Below, piece by piece: positions 33,472 through 42,800 of a DNA stretch of 64,000 bases. The stretch's first letter is position 1. The number at the start of each line of letters is the position of its first letter. The notes below the pieces were generated by a model, which was not told the origin of the DNA, ran no database searches, and worked only from the letters and a program-made list of their open reading frames with translations. The stretch comes from Corynebacterium bovis DSM 20582 = CIP 54.80 (GTDB lineage: Bacteria > Actinomycetota > Actinomycetes > Mycobacteriales > Mycobacteriaceae): NCBI RefSeq assembly GCF_030408615.1, contig NZ_CP047187.1, forward strand, positions 62,001-126,000, read 5' to 3'. The translations under genes were made by a program, and so were the position numbers.

Positions 33472-35217
33472 CTACGCCCCCGCCCCCGCCGAGGCCGCGA
33501 GCGCCGCGGCCGCCCGCCGGTCCGCCTTGCCCACCACGGTCAGCGGGATCGCGCCGACCGCCACCACCCGGTCCGGCCGCTTGAACCCCGCCAGGCCCGC
33601 GTCCGTGACGTGGTCGCGCAGGGAGCGCAGCGTCGGCACCCCCGGCGGATCCGCCACGACGACGGCACACACGGCCTCGCCGAGGGCGTCGTCGGGAACC
33701 CCTACGACAACCACGTCCCGGACCCCGGCCGCGCCGGCGAGCACCTCCTCGACCTCGGTGCAGTCCACGTTCTCACCCGCGCGGACGACCACATCCTTGA
33801 TCCGCCCGGTGACGACCACGTGCCCGTCGTCGCGGATGTCCACGCGGTCGCCGGAGATGTACTCCCCGTCGGCGGTGAAGGACACGGCGTTCGCCTCGGG
33901 CGCGCGGTAGTACCCGCGCAGCGTGTACGGCCCGGCGACGACGAGCCCGCCGTCCGGCCCGGTCCGCAGCCGGTCGAGGGGGCTCGCGGGCACACCCTGG
34001 GTGGTGCGGACACGGTCGCGGTCCGGGTCGTCCGGGGCGGTGAAGCACAGGAGTCCCTCGGCCATGCCGAAGACCTGCTGGAGCCGCCCGGGGAAGGCGG
34101 TGTCGACGGCCGTCGCGGCCTCCGGGCTGAGCCGCGCGCCGCCGACCTGGAGCAGGCGCAGGCTGGTGAGGTCCGCCGGCTCCCAGTCCGTGGCCTCCGC
34201 CCACACGCCGGCGAGCGACGGCACGGTGGCGGTGACGGTGACGCGGTGGCGGTCGATGAGGGGGAAGACGGCGTCGGGACTGGCCTGGGTGGTGCACACG
34301 ACCGTGCCTCCGACGGCGAGGGCGCCCAGCACCCCGGGCGACGCGAGGGGGAAGTTGTGCGCGACGGGCAGGACAGCGAGGTAGGTGTCCCGGTCGGTGA
34401 GGTGGCACGCGGCGGCGGCGCGGCGGATGTCGTAGCGGTAGTCGCGGTGGGTGCGCGGGATGAGTTTCGGCAGGCCGGTGGTGCCCCCGGACACGAGAAG
34501 CACGGCGGGGAGGTCGGCGCGGAATCCGTCGGGGGTGTTCGGTGCGGGGTCGGGCAGCAGGTCCGGGTCCCGGGGGGACGACGCCGCCCTGCGCCCGGGC
34601 GCTGCCGCCGGCGTGGGGGTGTCGGGCGCGGTGGGCGTGTCGGTGGTGCCGGACGCTTCGGACGTGCCGGCTGCGTCGGGCGCGGTGGACGGCAGGCCGG
34701 TGAGGTGGACGGTCGGGCGGGGGAGTGCGTCGGCGTCACCGGCAGCGTCCCCCGCCGCGACGGCGTCGGCGACGGCGGCCAGCAGGTCGGCGTCCGTCCC
34801 GACGAGCTCCGCTGCGCCGGACAGCCGGGCGAGGTGGCTGAGCTCGCGGAACCGGTGGCCGGGCAGGGTGAGCACCGGGACGCACCCCGCGCGGAGGGTG
34901 CCGAGGACGGCGGTGACGAGTTCGAGCGTGCCCGGCAGGTGGAGGAGGATCCGGTCGCCCGGGCGGCGGCCGCGGGCGAGCAGCGCGGCGGCGGTGGCGT
35001 CCGCGTCGCGGACAAGGGCGGCGTAGGTCCGGGTGCGGTCGCCGTCGATGACGGCGGTGGCGTCCGGGGTGCGGGCCGCGCGGTCCCTGACGAGGGCGTC
35101 GAGCGGGGCGTCGGGGTCGTCACCGGCGAGGATGTCCGGGTGGGACGTGAGGTACGGGGTGAGCGGGCACCCGGCGAATCCGGTGGCGAGGTCCTGGGAG
35201 GGGTCGTCGTTGCGCAT
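33472..35217 (-). CDS. Salicyl-AMP ligase (aryl-acid activating enzyme, MbtA/YbtE/DhbE-like)
   Basis: A 581-residue stand-alone adenylating enzyme of the ANL superfamily. Motifs seen are the P-loop SGGTTGLPK, the A5-like QVFGMAEG, the A8 region ISGDRVDIRDDGHVVVTGRI, RAGENVDCTEVEE and the catalytic lysine near VVGKADRR at the C-terminus. The overall form and length match aryl-acid ligases (DhbE about 540, MbtA 565) that load salicylate or 2,3-dihydroxybenzoate onto an aryl carrier protein. With an MbtI-type salicylate synthase divergently adjacent, salicylate is the likely substrate, and the ArCP of the NRPS at 39858 the likely acceptor. The start lies 5 bases from a DtxR-like box, so the transcript is probably leaderless and iron-repressed. 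Confidence 0.82.
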   Translation of the reverse strand: MRNDDPSQDLATGFAGCPLTPYLTSHPDILAGDDPDAPLDALVRDRAARTPDATAVIDGDRTRTYAALVRDADATAAALLARGRRPGDRILLHLPGTLELVTAVLGTLRAGCVPVLTLPGHRFRELSHLARLSGAAELVGTDADLLAAVADAVAAGDAAGDADALPRPTVHLTGLPSTAPDAAGTSEASGTTDTPTAPDTPTPAAAPGRRAASSPRDPDLLPDPAPNTPDGFRADLPAVLLVSGGTTGLPKLIPRTHRDYRYDIRRAAAACHLTDRDTYLAVLPVAHNFPLASPGVLGALAVGGTVVCTTQASPDAVFPLIDRHRVTVTATVPSLAGVWAEATDWEPADLTSLRLLQVGGARLSPEAATAVDTAFPGRLQQVFGMAEGLLCFTAPDDPDRDRVRTTQGVPASPLDRLRTGPDGGLVVAGPYTLRGYYRAPEANAVSFTADGEYISGDRVDIRDDGHVVVTGRIKDVVVRAGENVDCTEVEEVLAGAAGVRDVVVVGVPDDALGEAVCAVVVADPPGVPTLRSLRDHVTDAGLAGFKRPDRVVAVGAIPLTVVGKADRRAAAALAASAGAGA

Positions 35218-35222
35218 CCTGT

Positions 35223-35241
35223 TTAGCCTAGCCTAGGCTCA
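35223..35241. promoter_or_regulatory. DtxR/IdeR-like iron box between divergent salicylate genes
   Basis: The 19 bases TTAGCCTAGCCTAGGCTCA match the DtxR consensus at 14 positions and contain a 10-base palindrome AGCCTAGGCT. The box lies in the 29-base gap between the ligase and salicylate synthase starts, so a single bound dimer pair would silence both directions under iron-rich conditions. Confidence 0.7.
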
Positions 35242-35246
35242 CCGCC

Positions 35247-36722
35247 ATGACTGTCGCAGAGTCCCCCACCGTGTCCGCCCCGCCCCTGTCCCCGTCGGAC
35301 GCCGACGCCCCCGCGGAGGGGAGGGGGTCGCGGTCCGCCGGGGCCGGGCTCACCCCGGTGGCGCGGGCCCTGGCCGACGCCGCCGCGCGCGCCCGCGACG
35401 ACGGGGCCCTGTACGCGGTGTACGAGGACGCTGAGGGGGGGTACGTCGGGCGTGGGGAGCGGGCGCGCGTGGTCCTCACCGACGACGGGGCGCACGTGAC
35501 CGTCGGGGACACGACGCTGCTGCTGCCGGGCCAGGGGAGCCCGGTGCCCCTGCTGCGTCGGGCCGTCGCGGAGGTCGAGGAGCGGCTCGGCGGCGACGCG
35601 GCCGCCGGTGGGGCGGGACCCGCGCTCGGGTGGGTCGGCACGGAGTGGGCGATGCGGCACCACGGCATCGGCCGTCACGGGGGTGCGGACACGGGCACGG
35701 GCGCCGCCGCCGGCGCCGAGGGGCACGCGCGCACGGACGCGGGTGAGGACCCCGCCGCCGCGCTGCCGCTCGCGGTGCTGCGCTGGCCGGAGACCGTCGA
35801 GCGGATCACCGCCGACCCCGCGACCGTGCCGGTCGGAGGCCCGGCCGCGGAGGGGGCGTCGACCCCCGGTACCGCGGACCCCGCCCCGGACCCCACCCCG
35901 AGCCCCGTCGACGTCAGCGGCGGCGGCGACGCCTACCGCGCGACCGTCACCCGCGCCGTCGAGGAGATCCGCGCCGGGCGCTACGAGAAGGTCATCATCT
36001 CCCGCCGCGTCACCGTGCCGGGGCGGCCCGACATCCCCGCGACCTACCGCGCCGGCCGTGCCGCGAACAGCCCCGCGCGGTCCTTCGCCTTCGAGTGGCC
36101 GGAGCTCTCCGCCGCGGGGTTCAGCCCGGAGATCGTCGTGTCCGTCGACGCGGACGGCCTCGTCACGACGGAACCTCTCGCCGGTACCCGGGCGCTCACC
36201 GGCGACCCGGAGGAGGACCGGCGGCTCCACGACGACCTCGTCACCGACGACAAGGAGATCGCCGAGCACTGCCTGTCGGTCCGCGACGCGATGGAGGAGG
36301 TCGGCTCCGTCTGCGACGGGGCACGCGTCGACGAGTTCATGGCCGTGCGTCGGCGGGGCAGCGTGCAGCACCTCGCGTCGACGGTCCGCGGCCGGCTCGC
36401 CGGGGGCCGGGACCGCTTCGACGCGCTCGGTGTGCTGTTCCCGGCGGTGACGGCGTCGGGGATCCCGAAGCGGGAGGCTCTCGACGCCGTGCACCGCCTC
36501 GAACCCGTCGCCCGCGGCATGTACGCCGGGGCGTTCGTCGTGCTCGGGGCGGACGGGTCGCTGGAGACGGCGCTGTCGCTGCGGACGGTGTACGCCACGG
36601 ACCGGGCGGCGTGGGTGCAGGCCGGGGCGGGGATCGTGCGGAGTTCGCGGCCGGAGCGGGAGTTCACCGAGACGTGCGAGAAGTTGGGGTCGGTCGCGCC
36701 GTACGTCGTCGTGCGGGGGTGA
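35247..36722 (+). CDS. mbtI: Salicylate synthase (MbtI/Irp9/YbtS family)
   Basis: A 491-residue chorismate-utilising enzyme. From residue 225 on it follows MbtI closely: EKVIISR (Lys248, equivalent to the general base), EPLAGTRAL (about 308), KEIAEHCLSVR, RRGSVQHLAST (about 370), FPAVTASGIPK and ETCEKL. Such enzymes convert chorismate to isochorismate and then eliminate pyruvate to give salicylate in one polypeptide. No isochorismatase or DHB dehydrogenase gene is visible, which also argues for salicylate rather than dihydroxybenzoate. The N-terminal third carries low-complexity inserts (about residues 148-168 and 190-225), making it longer than MbtI (450). The ATG lies 6 bases after the iron box, with no ribosome site, so it is probably leaderless. 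Confidence 0.88.
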   Translation: MTVAESPTVSAPPLSPSDADAPAEGRGSRSAGAGLTPVARALADAAARARDDGALYAVYEDAEGGYVGRGERARVVLTDDGAHVTVGDTTLLLPGQGSPVPLLRRAVAEVEERLGGDAAAGGAGPALGWVGTEWAMRHHGIGRHGGADTGTGAAAGAEGHARTDAGEDPAAALPLAVLRWPETVERITADPATVPVGGPAAEGASTPGTADPAPDPTPSPVDVSGGGDAYRATVTRAVEEIRAGRYEKVIISRRVTVPGRPDIPATYRAGRAANSPARSFAFEWPELSAAGFSPEIVVSVDADGLVTTEPLAGTRALTGDPEEDRRLHDDLVTDDKEIAEHCLSVRDAMEEVGSVCDGARVDEFMAVRRRGSVQHLASTVRGRLAGGRDRFDALGVLFPAVTASGIPKREALDAVHRLEPVARGMYAGAFVVLGADGSLETALSLRTVYATDRAAWVQAGAGIVRSSRPEREFTETCEKLGSVAPYVVVRG

Positions 36723-36808
36723 GCGGGCGGCCGGGGCCCGTGTGCGGCGGTGGCCTGTCGTCGTGCGGGGGTGAGCGGGCGGCCGGGGCCCGTGTGCGGC
36801 GGTGGCCT
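36705..36808. repeat. 52-base tandem duplication covering the salicylate synthase stop
   Basis: Copy one is 36705-36756 and copy two 36757-36808. The unit contains the last codons and TGA of the gene and then GAGCGGGCGGCCGGGGCCC. The copies look identical or nearly so, so the event is recent. Confidence 0.85.
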
Positions 36809-37121
36809 GTGGTCGTGCGCGGCCGGGCGGACGATCCGCCGAGGTCAGGTATTGACTAGTACACCTACGTCAGACATAATGTAATCCTACCCTTACCGGA
36901 ACGGTCTGTGGTGTGGCGCAGCGACTGAGGTCACCCTCCGCTGTAGTGGTTCACTCCGCTCACCCGGGGACGTGGCCGACGCCCCCCGGCGGCGCTGCTC
37001 CCCGCCGACACCCACCGGCGGGACGCCGTCGCGCGTCCGCGCCACCCGCGCCACCCGTGCCGGCCGAGGGGGCTGCCGGCCGCCGCCGGGGCCGACGACC
37101 CGCACACGTCAGGAGGAGTAC
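36809..37121 (+). promoter_or_regulatory. Promoter region of the MTB12-like gene
   Basis: A sigma70-type promoter is visible: TTGACT (36852-36857), 17 bases, CATAAT (36875-36880). The -35 lies in an imperfect palindrome AGGTATTGACTAGTACACCT (36847-36866), a possible operator. The rest of the gap to 37121 is GC-rich with no gene; the ribosome site AGGAGGAG is at 37111-37118. This is one of the few AT-rich spots in the window. Confidence 0.65.
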
Positions 37122-38360
37122 ATGAACCAGCACCCGACCCCCGGTTCCGGCCGGGGTGGAGAGACGCCGGGGGGCGGACCGGAGGACCCCACCCGGCACA
37201 TCCCCCGGGTCCGGGGCGCGGACAGCTCCGCCGGCGGCCCCGGCGGTCCCGCGGCCCCCGCCTCCGCCTCCCCCGGCGGCAGTCACGCGGCCCCCGCCTC
37301 CGCGGCGGGAGGGGCGGGCGGCCCCGGCGCGCCCGGTGGCCCCGACGCCCCCGACGACGCCCCGACGGGCGATGCCGCCGGTGCGGACGGCGGTGACCGG
37401 CCCACGCGTCGCCGTCGGTCCGGGTCGGACCGCAACGTCACCGTCCTCGTCGCCGTCGCCGCCGTCGTCGCCCTCGCCTCGGCGGTCACCGCCGGTGCCG
37501 CGGTGACGATCGCCGCGCAGTCCCACGCGCACGAGCAGGAGTCCCGCGACCGCGTCGCCGAGATCGTCGCCGCGATGCAGGAGCAGACCGGCCGCGTCGC
37601 CGTGCCCGGCACCGCGAGCTCCAAGGGCGACCCGGCGAAGAAGGCCGGCGCGACGAGCAGTGCCGCACCCGCCCCGTCCGCGCGGGGCGGCGGCTCGGCG
37701 TCGGCCGGTGGTGGCTCGGCGTCGGCCGGCGGCGGTGCCGCAGCCGGCGGTGCCGCAGCCGGTGGGGCGGCCGCCGGCGGTGCCGCAGCCGGTGGGGCGG
37801 CCGCCGGAGGTGCCGCAGCCGGTGGGGCGGCCGCCGGAGGTGCCGCGGCCGGTGGCGGCGCACCGGCCCCGCAGGCCCCCGCCGAGGACGGTGCCCCGGC
37901 CCCCGCCGAGGGTGACGACGCCGCCGCCCCGGCCCCCGCCGACGACGCCGCCCCGGTCGACGACGGCGGCGCCGGCGAGATCCCCGTGCCCTCCGCACAG
38001 GAGCTGCTCGACGCCACGATGGCGGCGTCGGACGCGAACCTCAGCCCCGAGGAGCGCACCGCGTGGACCGTCGACGGCCCCGTCACCTCGAACACGCTCA
38101 GCCAGGTCGCGGACGTCCGCGCGAAGGCCGCGCCGCCGCCCGGCCAGGAGGCCAAGGGCATCGGCTCCCCGAGCTTCGAGATGAAGGACGTCGTCGCGAA
38201 CGGGGACACCGCCACCGCGACGCTCGTCCTCGTCTTCCCCGGCGAGTGGGGCTCCTGGACCTACCCGGGCTCCACGTTCCGGTACATCGACGGGCAGTGG
38301 AAGCTCGAGAAGGCGTCGGTGTGCAACCTCGCCAAGATGGCCTGGGTGTCCTGCTACTGA
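37122..38360 (+). CDS. Membrane-anchored protein with MTB12-like C-terminal domain
   Basis: A 412-residue protein: a Gly/Pro/Ala-rich cytoplasmic N-terminus (1-100), one membrane helix (VTVLVAVAAVVALASAVTAG, about 107-126), then an extracytoplasmic GGAAAGGAAA tandem repeat (about 195-247), an acidic Pro/Ala linker, and a 120-residue C-terminal domain (IPVPSAQELLDATMAASD onward, to VCNLAKMAWVSCY). The last domain resembles the mycobacterial low-molecular-weight antigen MTB12/CFP-2 family, a secreted NTF2-like fold; two cysteines near the end may pair. Its function is unknown. It lies between the salicylate synthase and the siderophore-binding protein, has its own promoter, and may only be a neighbour. 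The ATG at 37122 has a perfect AGGAGGAG. Confidence 0.6.
   Translation: MNQHPTPGSGRGGETPGGGPEDPTRHIPRVRGADSSAGGPGGPAAPASASPGGSHAAPASAAGGAGGPGAPGGPDAPDDAPTGDAAGADGGDRPTRRRRSGSDRNVTVLVAVAAVVALASAVTAGAAVTIAAQSHAHEQESRDRVAEIVAAMQEQTGRVAVPGTASSKGDPAKKAGATSSAAPAPSARGGGSASAGGGSASAGGGAAAGGAAAGGAAAGGAAAGGAAAGGAAAGGAAAGGAAAGGGAPAPQAPAEDGAPAPAEGDDAAAPAPADDAAPVDDGGAGEIPVPSAQELLDATMAASDANLSPEERTAWTVDGPVTSNTLSQVADVRAKAAPPPGQEAKGIGSPSFEMKDVVANGDTATATLVLVFPGEWGSWTYPGSTFRYIDGQWKLEKASVCNLAKMAWVSCY
37735..37860 (+). repeat. In-frame GGTGCCGCAGCCGGTGGGGCG minisatellite
   Basis: Alternating Gly-Gly and Ala-Ala-Ala codons, with 30-base higher-order units at about 37745-37845, encode the GGAAAGGAAA tract of the MTB12-like protein. 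Copy-number variation would only lengthen the stalk. Confidence 0.8.
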
Positions 38361-38481
38361 CCCGGCCCGCCGATCCCCCGCCCGCGCCGGACGCCCGGCG
38401 TGCGGGGGATCAGGTGTTCCGGGGCCGCGCCGCCCGCCCCCACGACGACGACACAACCCCCACGACACGGAAGGCACACAC

Positions 38482-39507
38482 GTGACCACCAGCTGGAACG
38501 CAGCGTCGACACCCTCCCGCCACCGCACCCACCGCACCCCCCGGATCACCCGGACCGTCACCGCGGCCGTCCTCACCGCCGCCGTCGGCCTCCTCGCGGC
38601 GTGCGGCTCCGGCGACAACGGCATCGACGGCGACGTCACCGTCGACCACGCCTACGGGCAGACCGCGCTGCCCTCCGACCCGGACACCGTCGTGTCGCTC
38701 TCCCCCGGGTACACGGACGCCATGCTCCAGCTCGGCGAGCAGCCCGCCGCCGTCACCGGCTTCGCCGGCTTCCCCAGCGCCGTCATGCCGTGGGAGGACG
38801 GGAAGCTCTCCGTCGCCCCCGACGGGCCCACCCGGGCACTGCAGATGATGAACCCCTCCGACGTGCCCATGGAGAAGATCGCCGAGGTCGCACCCGAGGC
38901 CGTCCTCGCCAGCTCCATGGTCACCGACCGGAGCATGTACGACGAGCTCACCAAGATCGCCCCCACCGTCCCCGCCCTCGTCGACGGGAAGCTCGACGTG
39001 TGGCAGGACCAGACCCGGGTCGTGGGCCGGATGTACGGGAGGGAGGACGACGCCGACCGCCTCATCGCCGACACCGAACAGCACGTGCGGGACGTCGGCG
39101 CCGCGCACCCGGGGCTCGCGGGGAAGACCGTCGCCGTGGCGCTGTACGGCGGGCCGGACAACATCCAGGTCGTCACCGACCCGGAGGACCCGACCATGAA
39201 GACCCTGTCCCTCCTCGGGCTGAGCGTCCCCGAGCAGCTCAAGGGCCTCGGCGGGGGCGAAGGCGGCGTGCAGGGCAAGCTCTCCCTGGAGAACGTCGAC
39301 CAGCTCGACGCCGACATCATCATCCTCGGGTCGATGGGCGACGCCACGCCGCTGACCGACTCGCCGCTGTGGTCGTCGCTGCCCGCCGTGAAGCAGCACC
39401 GCGTCGCGGAGCTCGACGCCGCCGGGGTGACGGCCTTCCGCGTGCCGACCGCGCTGTCCGTCCCGTGGAGCATCGACACGCTCGCCCCGGTGCTGGACAC
39501 GTTCTGA
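38482..39507 (+). CDS. Iron-siderophore binding lipoprotein (FecB/FepB-like)
   Basis: A 341-residue exported lipoprotein: signal peptide with lipobox LLAAC (Cys41), then a class III periplasmic-binding fold. Features are VVSLSPGYTDAMLQLG (the usual first strand of FecB-type proteins), the EKIAEVAPEAVLAS segment of the TroA/FecB family and a long backbone helix. It would capture the ferric siderophore outside the membrane and pass it to a permease. No FecCD-type permease is in the window; the ABC/ECF operon at 1-6626 is the only visible uptake system. GTG 38482 follows GGAAGG. It lies in the biosynthetic region, 350 bases before the first NRPS, so I infer it is specific for the product made here. 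Confidence 0.85.
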   Translation: MTTSWNAASTPSRHRTHRTPRITRTVTAAVLTAAVGLLAACGSGDNGIDGDVTVDHAYGQTALPSDPDTVVSLSPGYTDAMLQLGEQPAAVTGFAGFPSAVMPWEDGKLSVAPDGPTRALQMMNPSDVPMEKIAEVAPEAVLASSMVTDRSMYDELTKIAPTVPALVDGKLDVWQDQTRVVGRMYGREDDADRLIADTEQHVRDVGAAHPGLAGKTVAVALYGGPDNIQVVTDPEDPTMKTLSLLGLSVPEQLKGLGGGEGGVQGKLSLENVDQLDADIIILGSMGDATPLTDSPLWSSLPAVKQHRVAELDAAGVTAFRVPTALSVPWSIDTLAPVLDTF

Positions 39508-39857
39508 CCTGCGGCGGTGGTGCGGGCGCCCGGGTGGCCCGCGGTGACGCGCACCGGGTGGCCGGGGTGCCCGCGGTGACGCGCGGGGCGCGCCCGCCGT
39601 CCGTGCCGACGGCACGAGTGGGCGGACCCACCCGCCGCCCGTGCTCGGCCCGCTCCACCCGCTCCACCCGCTCCACACGACGACCCCACGGCACGACTGA
39701 TCCTCACTCACCTGCAGTTCTCGACCTCGCCGGCGGCCCGGCACGACCTCGCTGTGCCGTCGGCCGACCAGAGACACGTCCCCCGACGACACCGCGCCCC
39801 CGGGCGCGGACGGCTCGGCGGCTCCGGCCGCATCCCGAACGAAGACAGGTGGTCCAG
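39508..39857 (+). other. Intergenic region before the first NRPS
   Basis: 350 bases with no gene. It contains repeats of GCCCGCGGTGACGCGC (about 39538-39585) and CGCTCCACC (39648-39675), and two hairpins, CGTGCC-GAC-GGCACG (39602-39616) and GTGGG-CGGA-CCCAC (39618-39631), that may terminate the binding-protein transcript. I saw no iron box or clear promoter; the NRPS ATG has only a weak GGTGG site. Confidence 0.45.
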
Positions 39858-42800
39858 ATGACAGTGAACCCGACACCTCCCGGCCGGCCGACCGCGCCGA
39901 CGACGGACGAGATCGTGGCGCAGATCCGCGCGGCAGTCCCCGACGTGCCGGTGGACGCGGACACCGACCTCGTGGGGGCGGGGCTGGACTCGCTGCGCAT
40001 CATGCGTCTGGCGGGGGGCTGGCGGAAGGCCGGGTTCGACGTCTCCTTCGCCGAGCTCCTCGCCGCCCCGACCCCGGAGGGCTGGCAGGAGGTCCTCGCC
40101 GCCGCGGCACCCGGCGACGGAACGCCGGGGAGTGCCGGTCAGCCGGCCGGGGCGCCGGGCAGTGCCGGTCAGCCGGCCGGGGCGCCGGGCAGTGCCGGCC
40201 AGGCCCCCGTCGACCCGGACGCGCACGAGCCGTTCCCGCTCGCCCCGCTCCAGCACGCGTACTGGGCGGGCGGCGCCCAGGAGACGCTGGGAGGGGTGTC
40301 CGCGCACCTGTACGTCGAACTGGACGGGCCGGACACGGACCCGGAGGCCCTGGCCGGGGCCGTCGACCGCCTGCTCCGCCGCCACGGAATGCTCCGTGCG
40401 GAGATTGTCGACGACGGCACCCAGCGCATCGCCGCGGAACCCCCCGCCGACGTCCTCCACGTCGACGACCTGCGGGACCTCAGCGACGGGGCGCGGGACC
40501 AGGTGCTGGAGGAGACGCGCCGCCGGACCGGGACGCAGCGCCTCGCCGCCGACCACGGCCGGATGATCGACATCCGGCTCAGCCGTCTGCCCGGGGGCCG
40601 CGCGCGGCTGCACGTGGACTTCGACATGCTCGGCGGGGACGCGATGAGCTACCGCGTCGCACTCGACGACCTCGCCGCGTTCCTCGACGGTGACGATCCC
40701 GCGCCCGTCCGGACGAGCTTCCGTGAGTACGTGCTGGACCCGCAGGTCGCCGAGCCCCCGCACCGGGAGCGCGACCGGGCGTGGTGGCGCGACCGGCTCG
40801 ACGACCTCCCGGTCCCGCCCCGCCTGCCCGTGCGCGGGACGGGCGGGTCGGGCGGGACGGGAGGGTCGGGCGCCACGTCGACCCCGCCCGCCGCCGACCA
40901 CCCCCCGGCCGTGCGCCGCCACCTCACGCTCGACCCGGCGGAGAAGGACGCGCTGCGCCGCCACGCGGCGGCGAACGGCGTGACCCCGGCCGCCGCGCTC
41001 GCCGCCGCGTTCGCCGAGGCCGTGGGCCTGTGCGCGGATTCGCCGCGGTTCCTGCTGAACCTGCCGCTGTTCCACCGGCAGCCGGTGCACGACGACGTCG
41101 ACCGGCTCGTCGGCGACTTCAGCTCGCTCATCCTCGTCGAGGTGGACCTCACCTGCCCGGCGGCGGTGCTCGACCGGGTGCGGGCGCTGTCCGCCTCGAT
41201 GCGGGACGCGGCGGGGCACGCGGACTGGAACGCCCTCGACGTGCTGCGGGACCTCGGCCGACGGGACGGCGGGCAGGTCATCGCCCCGGTGGTGTACACG
41301 TCGGCGGTGGGCCTGGGGGAGTTGTTCTCCCCGCGGGTGCGCCGCCGGTTCGGCGACCCGGTGTGGATCATCTCGCAGGGCCCGCAGGTGCTTCTCGACG
41401 CGCAGGTCACGGAGCTCGACGGCGGGTTCCTCGTGAACTGGGACATCCAGGAGCACCGGTTCCGGCCCGGGGTGGTGGACACGATGTTCGACGCCTACCG
41501 CGCGAACGTCCGGGCGCTCACCGCGTCGGCGGACTGGTCCGCCGCGTTCCCCGGGGGTGTGCCCGCCGGGCAGCTCGCGGCACGGGACCGGACGCACACG
41601 ACCGCGCCCGTCTCGGGGCGGATGCTCCACGAGGGGTTCTTCGACACCGCCGCCGCCGACCCGGGGCGGCCGGCCGTGCTGTGGGGCGAGGACGGGGTGC
41701 GCACGTACGGGGAGGTCGCCGACGCCGCCAGGCGGGTCGCGGGTGCGGTCCGTGCGGCCGGGGCGGGTCGCGGCGACGTCGTCGGCGTGCGCCTGCGCAA
41801 GGGGCCGGACCAGGTGCCGGTGCTGCTCGGGGTGCTGGCCGCGGGGGCGGCGTGGGTGCCGTTGGGGGTGGACCAGCCGGTCGAGCGGCTGCGGCGGATC
41901 CTCGGGACGGCGGACTGCACGCTCGTCCTCGCCGACGGGGAGGGCGGCCCCCTGGAGGTCGAGGGGGTGCGGGTGCTCGACGTCGCGGACGCGTTCGCCC
42001 ACGACCCCGTGCCGGAGGCGGCGCGCACACCGGAGGTGGACCCGGAGGACCTCGCGTACGTCCTGTTCACCTCGGGGTCCACGGGGGAGCCGAAGGGCGT
42101 GGAGGTCCCGCACCGGGCGGTGATGAACACCCTCGACGTGGTCAACGGGATCACGGGGATGACGTCCGCGGACCGGACGCTGGCCCTGGCCTCGGTGGAG
42201 TTCGACCTCTCGGTCCAGGACGTGTTCGGCCCGCTGTCGGCCGGAGGGGCGGTCGTGTGCCTCGACGCCGACGAACGCCGTGACCCGGAGGTGTGGGCGC
42301 GCCGCATCGACCACCGCGGGGTGACGCACCTCTACTGCGTCCCTCCCCTGCTGGACATGCTGCTCGCGGGGAGGTCGGCGTCGTCCCTGACCGGCCTGCG
42401 CTGGTGCCTCCTCGGCGGCGACCGGGTGACCACCGACCTCCCCGGGCGCCTGTGGGCGCGGGCACCGCGGTGCCGGGTCGCGGGGCTCGGCGGCGCGACC
42501 GAGACCGCGATCCACGAGACGGTCCACGAGGTCACGGGCCCGGACGCGATCGACCCGGAGTGGCAGGCCGTGCCGTTCGGCACCCCGCTGCCGACGATGC
42601 GCTGCCGGGTCGTCGACGCCGCCGGACGCGACCGGCCCGACCACGTGCCCGGTGAACTGTGGGTCGCCGGGCCGGGGCTCGCCGACGGGTACCGGCACGA
42701 CCCGGGGAAGACCGCCGACCGGTTCCCCGTCGTCGACGGGGTGCGCTGGTACCGGACGGGCGACCGCGTCCGGTACCTGCCCGGCGGGTGCATCGAGTTC

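Noticed and set aside
35247..36722. EntC/DhbC-type isochorismate synthase for dihydroxybenzoate
   Set aside because: The C-terminal half follows MbtI/Irp9, and no isochorismatase or DHB dehydrogenase gene is visible.
38400..39857. NRPS 1 starting far upstream, with the binding-protein region as its N-terminus
   Set aside because: The extra frame is Arg/His/Pro-rich and overlaps the well-formed binding lipoprotein; ATG 39858 starts directly before the carrier domain.
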